A DNA stretch of 64,000 bases from Hyphomicrobiales bacterium (GCA_900469615.1 UBYA01000029.1:62001-126000); one strand, 5' to 3'; shown: positions 34,423-44,977, counted from the first letter of the stretch. Notes: generated by a model not told the origin, from the letters alone. Program-made: numbers and translations.

Positions 34423-36102
34423 ATGGCGACGGTGGCATCCGATATCGAAATCGCTCGCGCGGCAAGGAAACTGCCGATCATCGAGATCGGCGCCAAGCTC
34501 GGCATTCCGGCGGAAGACCTGGCACCCTACGGTTACGACAAGGCGAAGATCAGCGCCGGATTCATTGCGGCGCAGGCCGGCAAGAAGGACGGCAGGCTGA
34601 TTCTCGTCACGGCGATCAATCCGACGCCGGCAGGCGAGGGCAAGACGACCACGACGGTCGGCCTCGGCGACGGCCTGAACCGTATCGGCAAGAAAGCGGT
34701 GGTCTGCGTGCGCGAGGCATCGCTCGGCCCGTGTTTCGGCGTGAAGGGCGGGGCGGCCGGCGGCGGCTATGCGCAGGTCATCCCGATGGAAGACATCAAC
34801 CTGCATTTCACCGGCGATTTTCACGCGATCACCTCCGCCCACAATCTGCTCGCCGCACTGATCGACAACCACATCTATTGGGGCAACGAGCAGAATATCG
34901 ACATCCGCCGCATCACCTGGCGCCGGGCGATGGACATGAACGACCGGGCATTGCGCGATATCGTCGGCTCGCTCGGCGGGGTGGCGAACGGCTTTCCGCG
35001 CGAAAGCGGCTTCGATATCACCGTCGCCTCGGAGGTCATGGCGATCCTTTGTCTCGCATCGGATCTCAAGGATCTGGAAAAGCGTCTCGGCAACATCATC
35101 GTCGGCTATCGCCGCGATCGTACGCCCGTCTATGCCCGCGATCTGAAGGCGGATGGCGCCATGACGGTGCTGCTGAAGGACGCGATGCAGCCGAATCTGG
35201 TGCAGACGCTGGAAAACAATCCGGCACTGGTGCATGGCGGTCCCTTTGCCAACATCGCCCATGGCTGCAATTCGGTGATCGCCACGCGCACGGCGCTGAA
35301 GCTTGCCGACTACGTGGTGACGGAAGCCGGCTTTGGCGCCGATCTCGGTGCGGAGAAATTCTTCGATATCAAATGCCGAAAGGCAGGGCTGTCGCCGGAT
35401 GCCGCCGTCATCGTCGCGACCGTGCGCGCATTGAAAATGAATGGCGGCGTCAAGAAGGACGATCTCGGCAGGGAGAACGTCGAGGCGCTCGTCAAGGGCT
35501 GCGCCAATCTCGGCCGGCATGTGGCCAATGTCCGCAAGTTCGGCGTGCCCGTGGTGGTCGCCATCAATCATTTCGTCTCGGATACGGAAGCGGAGATCGC
35601 GGCGCTGAAGGATTACGTCGCGCGCCTCGGCGCCGAGGCCATCCTCTGCCGGCATTGGGCCGAGGGCTCGGCTGGTATCGTCGATCTCGCGCATAAGGTG
35701 GTCGAGCTTGCCGAATCCGGCCAGGCGAAATTCCAGCCGCTCTATCCCGATAATCTTCCGCTGCTGGAAAAGATCGAAATCGTCGCATCGAAAATCTACC
35801 ATGCCGGCGAGGTCACGGCCGACAAGGCCGTGCGCGATCAGCTGCGGTCCTGGGAAGATCAGGGATACGGACATTTGCCTGTCTGCATGGCGAAGACCCA
35901 ATATTCCTTTTCGACCGATCCGAACGTTCGCGGCGCGCCGGAAGGGCATGTCGTGCCGGTTCGCGAGGTGCGGCTTTCGGCCGGCGCCGGCTTCGTCGTC
36001 GTCATCACCGGCGAGATCATGACCATGCCCGGCCTGCCGAAATCGCCGGCGGCCGAGAGGATTTTCCTCAATGATCAGGGCTACATCGAGGGACTGTTTT
36101 AA
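34423..36102 (+). CDS. fhs: Formate--tetrahydrofolate ligase
   Basis: 559-residue cytoplasmic enzyme making 10-formyl-THF from formate, THF and ATP. The phosphate-binding loop NPTPAGEGKTTTT lies at residues 66-78, and REASLGPCFGVKGGAAGGGY, NLHFTGDFHAIT, TEAGFGADLGAEKF and PVVVAINHF are invariant family segments. It feeds purine synthesis and one-carbon metabolism. The ATG at 34423 is used; a GGGGG 9 bases upstream is the only ribosome-binding candidate. It stands alone. Confidence 0.96.
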   Translation: MATVASDIEIARAARKLPIIEIGAKLGIPAEDLAPYGYDKAKISAGFIAAQAGKKDGRLILVTAINPTPAGEGKTTTTVGLGDGLNRIGKKAVVCVREASLGPCFGVKGGAAGGGYAQVIPMEDINLHFTGDFHAITSAHNLLAALIDNHIYWGNEQNIDIRRITWRRAMDMNDRALRDIVGSLGGVANGFPRESGFDITVASEVMAILCLASDLKDLEKRLGNIIVGYRRDRTPVYARDLKADGAMTVLLKDAMQPNLVQTLENNPALVHGGPFANIAHGCNSVIATRTALKLADYVVTEAGFGADLGAEKFFDIKCRKAGLSPDAAVIVATVRALKMNGGVKKDDLGRENVEALVKGCANLGRHVANVRKFGVPVVVAINHFVSDTEAEIAALKDYVARLGAEAILCRHWAEGSAGIVDLAHKVVELAESGQAKFQPLYPDNLPLLEKIEIVASKIYHAGEVTADKAVRDQLRSWEDQGYGHLPVCMAKTQYSFSTDPNVRGAPEGHVVPVREVRLSAGAGFVVVITGEIMTMPGLPKSPAAERIFLNDQGYIEGLF

Positions 36103-36291
36103 GTTCAGAATCCGATTCAACCAGCTCCGTCGTCCGTCGTCAGGCGGACGCCTCCGCCGGACCGGGCGCATGGCCGCCAAGTGTCATTGCCTGACGCGGA
36201 TGCGACACTTGGCTATTGACGCTGCGGAAATCCGAAACACAATCTGCGGGGAGTGGTCATCGGCATATGCCGGGATGGAGGTAGATCGGGG

Positions 36292-37134
36292 ATGACGCAT
36301 AGCCGCGCCAGTCTGGATGCCATACGCGCCTTCCATGCGAGAATGATGGCGGCTGCCAGCAATTCGGCGGATGAAAGGCTGGAACGGGCGTTCAGGCTCG
36401 TAAGGCGCGAAGCGTTCATGGGGCCGGGTCCCTGGCAGATCGTCGTTAACGGGCGCTACCTCGAAACCCCGGCTGCCGACCCGGCCTTTCTCTATCAGAA
36501 CGTGCTCGTCTCGCTGGACAAATCAAAGGGCATCAACAACGGCGAGCCGTTTCTCCATGCCGCCTTTCTGGGAGCCGTCGCTCCCCGGCCCGGCGAAACG
36601 GTCGTCCAGATCGGAACTGGAACGGGTTACTATACCGCCATCCTGTCGACGCTGGTGACGCCGGGCGGTCATGTCCATGCCATCGAGATCGATGAAGCAT
36701 TGGCCAGCCGTACGCGCGACAATCTGGCCGCGTTTGACGGCATTTCCGTTATCTGCGGGGATGCGACTTCGCTGGAACTTCCGCAGGCCGATCTGCTCTA
36801 TGTGAGTGCCGGCGTCGTGGCGCCGCCGATATCATGGCTGCAAGCGTTGAAGCCGGGAGGCCGGATCATCGTGCCCTGGCAGGCGAATGACAAGATCGGG
36901 CTTGCCGTCCTGATAACGCGTACAGATCAGGGGTTCGATGCGCGCGCCCTGATGCCTGCGTTTTTCATCCCCTGCATCGGCGCCTCCGATCCGATACAGT
37001 GCAGCCGGATTCCGACCGTAGGCGCTGCACGCTCCATCCGCTCGGTCTGGCTCACGCGCGACCGCGACCCTGACGAGACGACCGTGGCGATCTATCGGGA
37101 TCTGTGGTTCTCGAATGCGGGCATCGGAGCCTGA
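36292..37134 (+). CDS. SAM-dependent methyltransferase, protein-L-isoaspartate methyltransferase-like
   Basis: 280 residues. GETVVQIGTGTGYYTAILS is the SAM-binding motif I in the PIMT variant, HVHAIEIDEALASR motif II, and GDATSLELPQADLLYVSAG the following strand. The N-terminus (RLERAFRLVRREAFMGPGPW) also resembles PIMT-like proteins, but the substrate pocket was not confirmed, so repair of isoaspartate is a suggestion. ATG at 36292 is preceded by GGAGG about 10 bases upstream. It converges on the extensin gene. Confidence 0.82.
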   Translation: MTHSRASLDAIRAFHARMMAAASNSADERLERAFRLVRREAFMGPGPWQIVVNGRYLETPAADPAFLYQNVLVSLDKSKGINNGEPFLHAAFLGAVAPRPGETVVQIGTGTGYYTAILSTLVTPGGHVHAIEIDEALASRTRDNLAAFDGISVICGDATSLELPQADLLYVSAGVVAPPISWLQALKPGGRIIVPWQANDKIGLAVLITRTDQGFDARALMPAFFIPCIGASDPIQCSRIPTVGAARSIRSVWLTRDRDPDETTVAIYRDLWFSNAGIGA

Positions 37135-37195
37135 TCGCATCGCCCTCGGGCACTCGAGGATGACCTCCCTTTGGGAGTGCGCGAAGGCAAACACT

Positions 37196-38014
37196 CTAAT
37201 GGCAATAGCGAAAGCCGCCATTCCTTTCGATGACGTCGAGGTGGAAATGCGTTTCGTGCGCGGCGTCGCTTTCCGGGTCCAGAACGGTCGTAAAGTAGAG
37301 GCATGCGGAAGCGCTGGCGGCGCGCTGGAACGCTCCCGTCAGCGTCGGATCTTCGCGCCGCGGCTCGATGGCGATGGTCTTGCCGTTTTCGAACGTGAAG
37401 CTCGCCACATCGATGGCGTTGCCTCGGGCGTGCTCGGAGATCTTGCCGGTGGTGGCGTTGTTGCGCAGGCGGCAGACATAGGTCGATGCCTGGTTGATCG
37501 CGACGATCTTGCCGTTGTCCAACGCTGCGGCGGATGGAATCACGCTTTCCTTCATCCAGTGAGCCAGGGCAAGCGCGGCCTCGCAACGCATTTTCCCTTC
37601 AGGCTTGAGATCTATGTTCGGCAGCGGCGAGGCTAGCGCAATCGGCTTGTCGATGCCGCAGCCGTGGCCGTCGTCGATGCGGGGAATCTCCTTGAAGGTC
37701 GCTCCCATTGCTGTCAGTTCCTTCAGGCAGGTCTGGTGATCCTCATCCGACTCGGGGGCGATGCTCAGCGTCGGGGGAGGGGGACCCGGCGTCTGGCCGG
37801 TCGTCTGTTCCTCCGGCTGGACTTCCGGCTTCTCCGTGGGAACGGCTGGCTTTTGCGAGGACGATGCGGGCTTCTCCGCCGGGATCGGTGGTTCGTCGTT
37901 TGGCCGAGCCTGTTCCTGGTCCGGCTTTTGCTCCGGTATAGGGCCGGTCTGCGGAAGAGAGGCAGCCATAAGCACGAGGGCGGTAGAGGCAAGTGAAACG
38001 ATTCTAAACAGCAT
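37196..38014 (-). CDS. Extensin-family secreted protein
   Basis: 272 residues: signal peptide (about 1-20), a long proline/glutamate/lysine-rich segment (residues 25-85, repeats of EKPxxx), and a C-terminal extensin-like domain with conserved cysteines (HQTCLKEL, GHGCGIDKPIA, GKMRCEAAL, ASACLYF), DVASFTFENGK and the final HFHLDVIERNGGFRYCH. The His residues resemble those of peptidoglycan D,D-peptidase-type folds. It is likely periplasmic or surface-located; the low-complexity segment may span peptidoglycan. The function is unknown. Confidence 0.85.
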   Translation of the reverse strand: MLFRIVSLASTALVLMAASLPQTGPIPEQKPDQEQARPNDEPPIPAEKPASSSQKPAVPTEKPEVQPEEQTTGQTPGPPPPTLSIAPESDEDHQTCLKELTAMGATFKEIPRIDDGHGCGIDKPIALASPLPNIDLKPEGKMRCEAALALAHWMKESVIPSAAALDNGKIVAINQASTYVCRLRNNATTGKISEHARGNAIDVASFTFENGKTIAIEPRREDPTLTGAFQRAASASACLYFTTVLDPESDAAHETHFHLDVIERNGGFRYCH

Positions 38015-38110
38015 CAAGTAATTCAGCCAATTCTAATGATGATGTGGATAGAACGCTCGAGGCCGTCATTTCGTTGCAATTCAGCAACGTTCGCGCCTTG
38101 TCTTAAAAGA

Positions 38111-38125
38111 TGATAATTTTATTCA
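38111..38125. promoter_or_regulatory. IRO box (RirA-type iron-responsive operator), distal copy
   Basis: TGA, nine bases, TCA, all within an AT-rich context, upstream of the heme receptor. It matches the rhizobial IRO consensus TGA-N9-TCA recognised by RirA. Confidence 0.55.
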
Positions 38126-38146
38126 TGATTTCCGGAGCGAGATATA

Positions 38147-38175
38147 TTGACAATAATAGTCATGTTTTTTATGCG
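38147..38175 (+). promoter_or_regulatory. Heme-receptor promoter with overlapping IRO box (38148-38162)
   Basis: A perfect TTGACA (-35) at 38147-38152 is followed after 17 bases by TATGCG at 38170-38175 as a -10. The second TGA-N9-TCA box (38148-38162) overlaps the -35, the position expected for repression by RirA when iron is plentiful. The start codon is about 115 bases downstream of the -10. Confidence 0.6.
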
Positions 38176-38290
38176 GCAGAAAGAAGGCGGAATATTTCCG
38201 CCCCGTTAACAAAACTAACCTAGCCAGCCCCTTGCCTGCATTCGACGCAGCAACCAGCCAGCCCGGTGAAGCAGTTCGAAAGGAATGGTT

Positions 38291-40516
38291 ATGGTTGTCC
38301 GGCGCTCACGCTCGGCTCTTTTGGCATGCACTGCGTTTCTGGCCCTCGGGCTGGCGACGACATCTCTTGCACAAACAGCAACTCAAAACGAAGACGTGGC
38401 TGGCGAGGCTGCCAAGGGCGATCGCGCCACCAACCTCAAGCCGATCGTGGTGAAGGGCAAGAGCAAGGCGAACAAGGACGTCCTTGCCGATTCCCCGACC
38501 GCCAGCGAGACGACGGCAAAGCAGATCGACGACAACCAGATCACGCGCATCGAGGATCTCGGCCGCAGCACCGAAGTCGGCGTCGGCTTCAACCGCGCCA
38601 GCGGCGGCGTCAACATTCGCGGCCTCGGCGATGACCGCGTGCTGACCACGGTCGACGGTATCGAAATTCCCTATCTTCTCGATGCTTCGCGCGACGCCGA
38701 TGGCGGTATCAACAGCTTCGATTTCAACGCGCTTTCCAGCGTCGATGTCGTTCGCGGCGCCGATTCCAGCCGTGCAGGATCGGGCGCCCTCGGCGGCGCC
38801 TTCGTGCTGCGCACGCTGGAGCCGGAAGATTTGATCCAGCCCGGCTCCACTTGGGGTGGTGTCTTCAAGTTCGGCTATAATGGCGATGACCGCAGCATCG
38901 GCGGCGCGGCCGCCGTCGCCAAGCGCATCGACAACACGGCCGTTCTCTTCCAGGGCGGCTATACGCATGGCCATGAGCTTGAGAACAACGGCGACGTCGG
39001 CGGCTATTCGACCAAGCGCACCAAGGCGGACCCGGCCGACTACAATCAGAGAAGCGGCCTCTTCAAGATTCGCCAATATACCGACATCGGCACCTTCGGC
39101 ATTACGGCGGAGCACTTCAACAAAGACAAGACCATTGATGCGATGCACTCGCAGAGCCCGACCGGAAACTTCCGGCCCGGAAACTACGATACGACCGACG
39201 ATATCGAACGTAACCGTCTCTCGCTCGACTACAAGTACGATGCCGAAAGCGCCGACTCTCTGGTCGATACGGCCAATGCCGTCTTCTATTGGCAGAACCT
39301 GCTGCGTGAAAACGGAGCCGAGGGCTATCGCTACACCTCTGTCATCGGTGATTGGTCACGCCGCAACGAGATGGAAGACCGCAGCATCGGCTTCAACGGC
39401 AATGCGGCGAAGTCCTTCGATACCGGAAACCTGCATCACAAGGTTACATTCGGTCTCGATGTCGCCTTCGGCAAGGTCCATCAATATTCGGCCGGCAGGG
39501 ATAGCTGCGATAATCCGCGCTGGGCTTTCTCGTGCTCGTTCCTGCACACCAACCAGTCCGATATGCCCGACGTCGACAGCAAGCGCGTCGGTGCCTTCAT
39601 CGACGACAAGATCGAGTTCGGTTCCAGCAACTTCTCTCTGACGCCCGGCCTGCGCTTCGACTGGTATGACTATTCGCCGAAGAACACGACAGCCTATCGC
39701 GACAGCGCCAATTATGAAGGTCTGCCCTCCGGCCAGTCCGACAGCCGCTTCTCGCCGAAGCTGCGCGCGTCTTACCAGCCGCAGGACAATGTCGAGCTCT
39801 ATGCCCAGTGGGCGATGGCCTTCCGTGCGCCCAACGTCAGCGAGCTTTACGTGAACTACGGCGTACCCGGCGGCTATGTCAGCTACGGTAACCCGGACCT
39901 GAAACCGGAAACCAGCAACGGCATCGAAATCGGCACCAACCTCGGCGATGACGATTTCGGCGGCCATGTCGGCGCGTTCTACAACAAGTACAAGAACTTC
40001 ATCGACTCCGAGTCATATAACGATCCGACCGGCACTTATCCGCTCGGCATCACCGAATACTTCAACCGCGCCAATGTTCGCATGTTCGGCGTCGAAGTGA
40101 ACGCGCACAAGAAGTTCGACAACGGCATCCACGTCAAGGGCTCGCTTGCCTACGTCAACGGCAAGGACTCCGATACCGGCGAATGGATCGATTCCGTAGC
40201 TCCGGCCAAGGCCGCCTTCACCGTCGGCTATGCGACCGAAGTCTGGGGTACGGACCTGACCTTCATCACCGCCACCAGCGAGCCGAAGAAGGAAGGCGAC
40301 AGTTTCCGCACCCCCGGCTACGGCATCTTCGACCTGACGGGCTGGTGGGAGCCGGAACAGGTGAAGGGTCTGACGCTCCGAGCCGGTGTCTACAACATCT
40401 TCAACAAGACCTATTACGACTCGCTCAACGTCGCGTCCACGAGCCTCAGCCAGCCTTCGGCCTACTATTCCGAGCCGGGCAGGACCTTCAAGCTGACCCT
40501 GACGCAAAGGTTCTGA
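38291..40516 (+). CDS. TonB-dependent heme receptor, ShmR-like
   Basis: About 741 residues. A signal peptide (about 1-28, ending TTSLAQ) precedes the plug domain: NITRIEDLG-type region (QITRIEDLGRSTEV), NIRGLGDDRVLTTVDG and VDVVRGADSSRAGSGALGG. A 22-strand barrel follows, with FRAPNVSELYVNYG and LKPETSNGIEIG, the family FRAP and NPxL regions, and a C-terminal Phe. It matches hemoglobin/heme receptors such as ShmR of Sinorhizobium. AAAGGA lies 6 bases before the ATG at 38291; an ATG at 38285 is also in frame. Iron control is supported by two IRO boxes upstream. No hmuPSTUV genes are adjacent. Confidence 0.9.
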   Translation: MVVRRSRSALLACTAFLALGLATTSLAQTATQNEDVAGEAAKGDRATNLKPIVVKGKSKANKDVLADSPTASETTAKQIDDNQITRIEDLGRSTEVGVGFNRASGGVNIRGLGDDRVLTTVDGIEIPYLLDASRDADGGINSFDFNALSSVDVVRGADSSRAGSGALGGAFVLRTLEPEDLIQPGSTWGGVFKFGYNGDDRSIGGAAAVAKRIDNTAVLFQGGYTHGHELENNGDVGGYSTKRTKADPADYNQRSGLFKIRQYTDIGTFGITAEHFNKDKTIDAMHSQSPTGNFRPGNYDTTDDIERNRLSLDYKYDAESADSLVDTANAVFYWQNLLRENGAEGYRYTSVIGDWSRRNEMEDRSIGFNGNAAKSFDTGNLHHKVTFGLDVAFGKVHQYSAGRDSCDNPRWAFSCSFLHTNQSDMPDVDSKRVGAFIDDKIEFGSSNFSLTPGLRFDWYDYSPKNTTAYRDSANYEGLPSGQSDSRFSPKLRASYQPQDNVELYAQWAMAFRAPNVSELYVNYGVPGGYVSYGNPDLKPETSNGIEIGTNLGDDDFGGHVGAFYNKYKNFIDSESYNDPTGTYPLGITEYFNRANVRMFGVEVNAHKKFDNGIHVKGSLAYVNGKDSDTGEWIDSVAPAKAAFTVGYATEVWGTDLTFITATSEPKKEGDSFRTPGYGIFDLTGWWEPEQVKGLTLRAGVYNIFNKTYYDSLNVASTSLSQPSAYYSEPGRTFKLTLTQRF

Positions 40517-40541
40517 GCCGTTACATCGACGCAGCAAACTT

Positions 40542-40570
40542 GGGCGGTGCTTCGGCATCGCCCTTTTTTT
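40542..40570 (+). terminator. Rho-independent terminator of the heme receptor gene
   Basis: GGGCGGTGC, tetraloop TTCG, GCATCGCCC (one G-T pair), followed by seven T, 25 bases after the stop codon. Confidence 0.92.
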
Positions 40571-40680
40571 GCCCTCCTGCGTGGCGTCGGATCGTTCATG
40601 CAATTGTGAATCGCAAGGTTCGATGGTATTCGACGGAGGCAGTCTTTAAACCCGTGAGAGAGAAAAGAGAGGAGGACCGC

Positions 40681-40752
40681 ATGACCAAGATAGTCTGGCA
40701 TATTCGCCAGTTCGGTCCGACTCGTGCCCTGCAGATGCGTTTGCAGGGCTGA
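40681..40752 (+). CDS. Small ORF (23 codons) with strong ribosome-binding site, candidate leader peptide
   Basis: ATG at 40681 is preceded by AGGAGG at 40670-40675 with a 5-base gap, the best Shine-Dalgarno in this region. The 23-residue peptide begins MTKIVWHIRQF and ends ALQMRLQG; it has no signal peptide. It lies after the heme-receptor terminator and 188 bases upstream of an ABC-F gene read in the same direction. Short ORFs in such positions regulate some antibiotic-resistance ABC-F genes by ribosome stalling. No clear terminator hairpin was found between the two; an imperfect stem is at 40783-40800. It could also be a free small protein. Confidence 0.5.
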   Translation: MTKIVWHIRQFGPTRALQMRLQG

Positions 40753-40940
40753 TCAGAGGCTGCCTACTCACTCACTTCTTCTGGTCTGCCCTTTTGGGAG
40801 ACGTAGCTCGCGCTTTTTCGCGGCCGCGTCATGACATGTTTTCGAGCATTGGCCCGATTGTGGCCATCGACATCGGCGTAGCGCGGCAATGCAACCGCCG
40901 GCGATGCTTCAGGAATGCTCGGTCGAGACCGGAAGAGACC

Positions 40941-42464
<1,524 letters not shown>

Positions 42465-42520
42465 GCGAGGGCAACGGGCAGGGGCGAAAAATCGTTTCTG
42501 CCCATTGCCGAGATTGCGGC

Positions 42521-42549
42521 TTGCGCATCGCAGCATCTCACGCTAACAA
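42521..42549 (+). promoter_or_regulatory. trpL promoter
   Basis: TTGCGC (-35, 42521-42526), 17-base spacer, TAACAA (-10, 42544-42549). The predicted start is at or next to the trpL AUG at 42557. Sinorhizobium trpL is known to be leaderless, transcription beginning at the AUG. The spacing from -35 to GCTA to ATG is identical in the leu leader at 53236-53274. Confidence 0.6.
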
Positions 42550-42556
42550 TTCCGCC

Positions 42557-42604
42557 ATGAACATGGCTTTGAACAACATTGCAGTTTGGTGGTGGGCACG
42601 CTGA
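42557..42604 (+). CDS. trpL: trp leader peptide TrpL
   Basis: A 15-codon ORF encoding MNMALNNIAVWWWAR, with three consecutive Trp codons at 42587-42595, ending TGA at 42602-42604. Ribosome stalling at these codons when charged tRNA-Trp is scarce would favour the antiterminator and allow trpE(G) transcription. In Sinorhizobium the equivalent short RNA (rnTrpL) and peptide (peTrpL) also act in trans, including on multidrug-efflux mRNAs; the ending WWWAR is the same as there. There is no Shine-Dalgarno, consistent with leaderless translation. Confidence 0.93.
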   Translation: MNMALNNIAVWWWAR

Positions 42605-42641
42605 GGCGGCCTCGACCAATCGTGTTCAAAGACGACGAGTG

Positions 42642-42671
42642 AGCCGCCCGAGATTTCGAGGCGGCTTTTTT
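42642..42671 (+). terminator. trp attenuator terminator
   Basis: AGCCGCC (42642-42648) pairs with GGCGGCT (42660-42666), with inner CGA/TCG pairs, followed by six T. An upstream GGCGGCCTC (42606-42614) can pair with the left arm (GAGCCGCC) to form the antiterminator. The leader is about 115 bases from the trpL AUG to the T-run, and trpE(G) starts 49 bases later. Confidence 0.93.
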
Positions 42672-42719
42672 GTTATATTGGCCGCCTGTCATCCGGGCCC
42701 GACAACGGAGTGAGGAACA

Positions 42720-44909
42720 ATGGTAACGATCCTTCGGGACGATGGTGCGGAAATCTACGAGACCAAGGGCGGCATCACCGTCACCCGACAGCGCCGGCCG
42801 ACGCCCTATGCGGACGCCGTGTCGTCCTACATCGACAAGCTCGACGAGCGCCGTGGTGCCGTCTTCTCCTCCAACTACGAATATCCCGGCCGCTATACGC
42901 GCTGGGATACCGCCATTGTCGACCCGCCGCTCGGCCTGTCCTGCAACGGACGCAATGTCTGGATCGAGGCCTATAACGAGCGCGGCGAAGTCATTCTCGG
43001 CTTTATCGTTGAAAAGCTGAAGACTGTTTCCGAGGTCGTGCTCGGCGCTTCGACGCCGCGCCGGCTCGATCTGACGGTGAAGACGCCAGATCGTGTCTTT
43101 ACCGAGGAAGAGCGCTCAAAAATGCCGACGGTCTTCACCGTGCTGCGCGCCGTCACCGAGCTCTTCTATTCGCAGGCCGATGCCAGCATCGGCTTTTACG
43201 GCGCCTTCGGTTACGATCTCGCCTTCCAGTTCGACGCCATCAACCTGAAGCTCGAACGTCCCGGCGACCAGCGCGACATGGTGCTTTACCTGCCGGACGA
43301 GATTCTGGTGGTGGATAACTATTCAGCCAAGGCCTGGATCGATCGTTACGACTTCTCAAGGGATGGCGTATCGACGGAAGGCAGGTCCGGCGAGATTGCG
43401 CCCGAGCCCTTCCGCCACACCGATGCCATTCCGCCGAAGAGCGATCATCGCCCCGGCGAATATGCCGAGCTGGTGGTCAAGGCGAAGGAGAGCTTCCGCA
43501 AGGGCGATCTCTTCGAAGTCGTGCCCGGCCAGAAGTTCATGGAACGCTGCGACAGCAAACCGTCAGACATTTCCAAGCGCCTGAAGGCGATCAATCCGTC
43601 GCCCTATTCCTTCTTCATCAATCTCGGAAATCAGGAATATCTGATCGGCGCATCGCCGGAAATGTTCGTGCGCGTATCCGGCCGCCGCATCGAAACCTGC
43701 CCGATCTCCGGCACGATCAAGCGCGGCGACGACCCGATTGCCGACAGCGAGCAGATCCTGAAGCTCCTGAACTCCAAGAAGGACGAATCCGAGCTGACCA
43801 TGTGCTCCGACGTCGACCGCAACGACAAGAGTCGCGTCTGCGAGCCCGGTTCGGTCAAGGTTATCGGCCGCCGGCAAATCGAGATGTATTCGCGCCTGAT
43901 CCACACGGTCGACCATATCGAGGGCCGCCTGCGCGACGACATGGATGCCTTCGACGGCTTCCTCAGCCACGCCTGGGCCGTTACCGTCACCGGCGCGCCG
44001 AAGCTCTGGGCCATGCGCTTCATCGAGAGCCACGAAAAGAGCCCGCGTGCATGGTATGGTGGTGCGATCGGCATGGTCGGCTTCAACGGCGACATGAACA
44101 CCGGCCTGACGCTGCGCACGGTTCGCATCAAGGACGGCATTGCCGAGGTGCGTGCCGGCGCGACGCTGCTCAACGATTCCATTCCCGAGGAAGAAGAAGC
44201 CGAAACCGAATTGAAGGCCTCCGCCATGCTTTCCGCCATCCGTGATGCCAAGACCGGCAATTCCGGCAAACAGCAACGCGACGTCGCTTCCGTCGGCAAG
44301 GGCGTGAAGATCCTGCTCGTCGACCACGAGGATAGCTTCGTCCACACGCTTGCCAACTATTTCCGCCAGACGGGCGCGTCCGTTTCGACCGTGCGTACGC
44401 CGGTGCCGGAAGAGGTCTTCGACCGGCTCGATCCGGATCTGGTCGTGCTTTCGCCCGGTCCCGGCAATCCGAAGGACTTCGATTGCAAGGCGACGATCAG
44501 GAAGGCAAGGGCGCGCAACCTGCCGATCTTCGGTGTCTGCCTGGGTCTCCAGGCGCTTGCCGAGGCCTATGGCGGCGAGCTACGCCATCTGGCGATCCCG
44601 ATGCATGGCAAGCCCTCGCGCATCCGCGTGCTGGAGCCTGGTCTGGTCTTCTCAGGCCTTGGCCGCGAGGTCACGGTTGGCCGCTATCATTCGATCTTTG
44701 CCGATCCGTCGAGCCTGCCGCGTGAATTCATGATTACCGCCGAAAGCGAAGACGGCACGATCATGGGCATCGAGCATGTGAAGGAGCCGATCGCGGCGGT
44801 GCAGTTCCACCCGGAATCGATCATGACGCTCGGCGGCGATGCCGGCATGCGGATGATCGAGAATGTCGTGGCGCATCTGGCGCGGCGGGTGAAGACGAAG
44901 GCCGCCTGA
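42720..44909 (+). CDS. trpE: Anthranilate synthase, fused TrpE-TrpG
   Basis: 729-residue fusion, the length and arrangement found in rhizobia (trpE(G)). The TrpE part covers about residues 1-510, with ETCPISGTIKRGDDPIADS, VDRNDKSRVCEPGSVKVIGR and VTVTGAPKLWAMRFIE from the chorismate-binding fold. The TrpG glutamine amidotransferase part starts near residue 528 (VKILLVDHEDSFVHTLANYF), with the catalytic Cys in IFGVCLGLQALAEA and the His-Glu of AVQFHPESIMTLGG. It makes anthranilate from chorismate and glutamine. Control is by the trpL attenuator. The other trp genes are not adjacent, as is usual in rhizobia. Confidence 0.96.
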   Translation: MVTILRDDGAEIYETKGGITVTRQRRPTPYADAVSSYIDKLDERRGAVFSSNYEYPGRYTRWDTAIVDPPLGLSCNGRNVWIEAYNERGEVILGFIVEKLKTVSEVVLGASTPRRLDLTVKTPDRVFTEEERSKMPTVFTVLRAVTELFYSQADASIGFYGAFGYDLAFQFDAINLKLERPGDQRDMVLYLPDEILVVDNYSAKAWIDRYDFSRDGVSTEGRSGEIAPEPFRHTDAIPPKSDHRPGEYAELVVKAKESFRKGDLFEVVPGQKFMERCDSKPSDISKRLKAINPSPYSFFINLGNQEYLIGASPEMFVRVSGRRIETCPISGTIKRGDDPIADSEQILKLLNSKKDESELTMCSDVDRNDKSRVCEPGSVKVIGRRQIEMYSRLIHTVDHIEGRLRDDMDAFDGFLSHAWAVTVTGAPKLWAMRFIESHEKSPRAWYGGAIGMVGFNGDMNTGLTLRTVRIKDGIAEVRAGATLLNDSIPEEEEAETELKASAMLSAIRDAKTGNSGKQQRDVASVGKGVKILLVDHEDSFVHTLANYFRQTGASVSTVRTPVPEEVFDRLDPDLVVLSPGPGNPKDFDCKATIRKARARNLPIFGVCLGLQALAEAYGGELRHLAIPMHGKPSRIRVLEPGLVFSGLGREVTVGRYHSIFADPSSLPREFMITAESEDGTIMGIEHVKEPIAAVQFHPESIMTLGGDAGMRMIENVVAHLARRVKTKAA

Positions 44910-44938
44910 GACGAGCGATCATAGTCTTGATATTTGTG

Positions 44939-44977
44939 ACACCCCCATACACTCGACAGGGTGTATGGGGGTGTTTT
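44939..44977 (+). terminator. Terminator of trpE(G)
   Basis: A perfect 14-bp stem (ACACCCCCATACAC at 44939-44952 with its complement at 44961-44974), 8-base loop, then TTT after the stem end. It starts 30 bases beyond the trpE(G) stop. The symmetry would also permit bidirectional use towards bluB. Confidence 0.88.
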
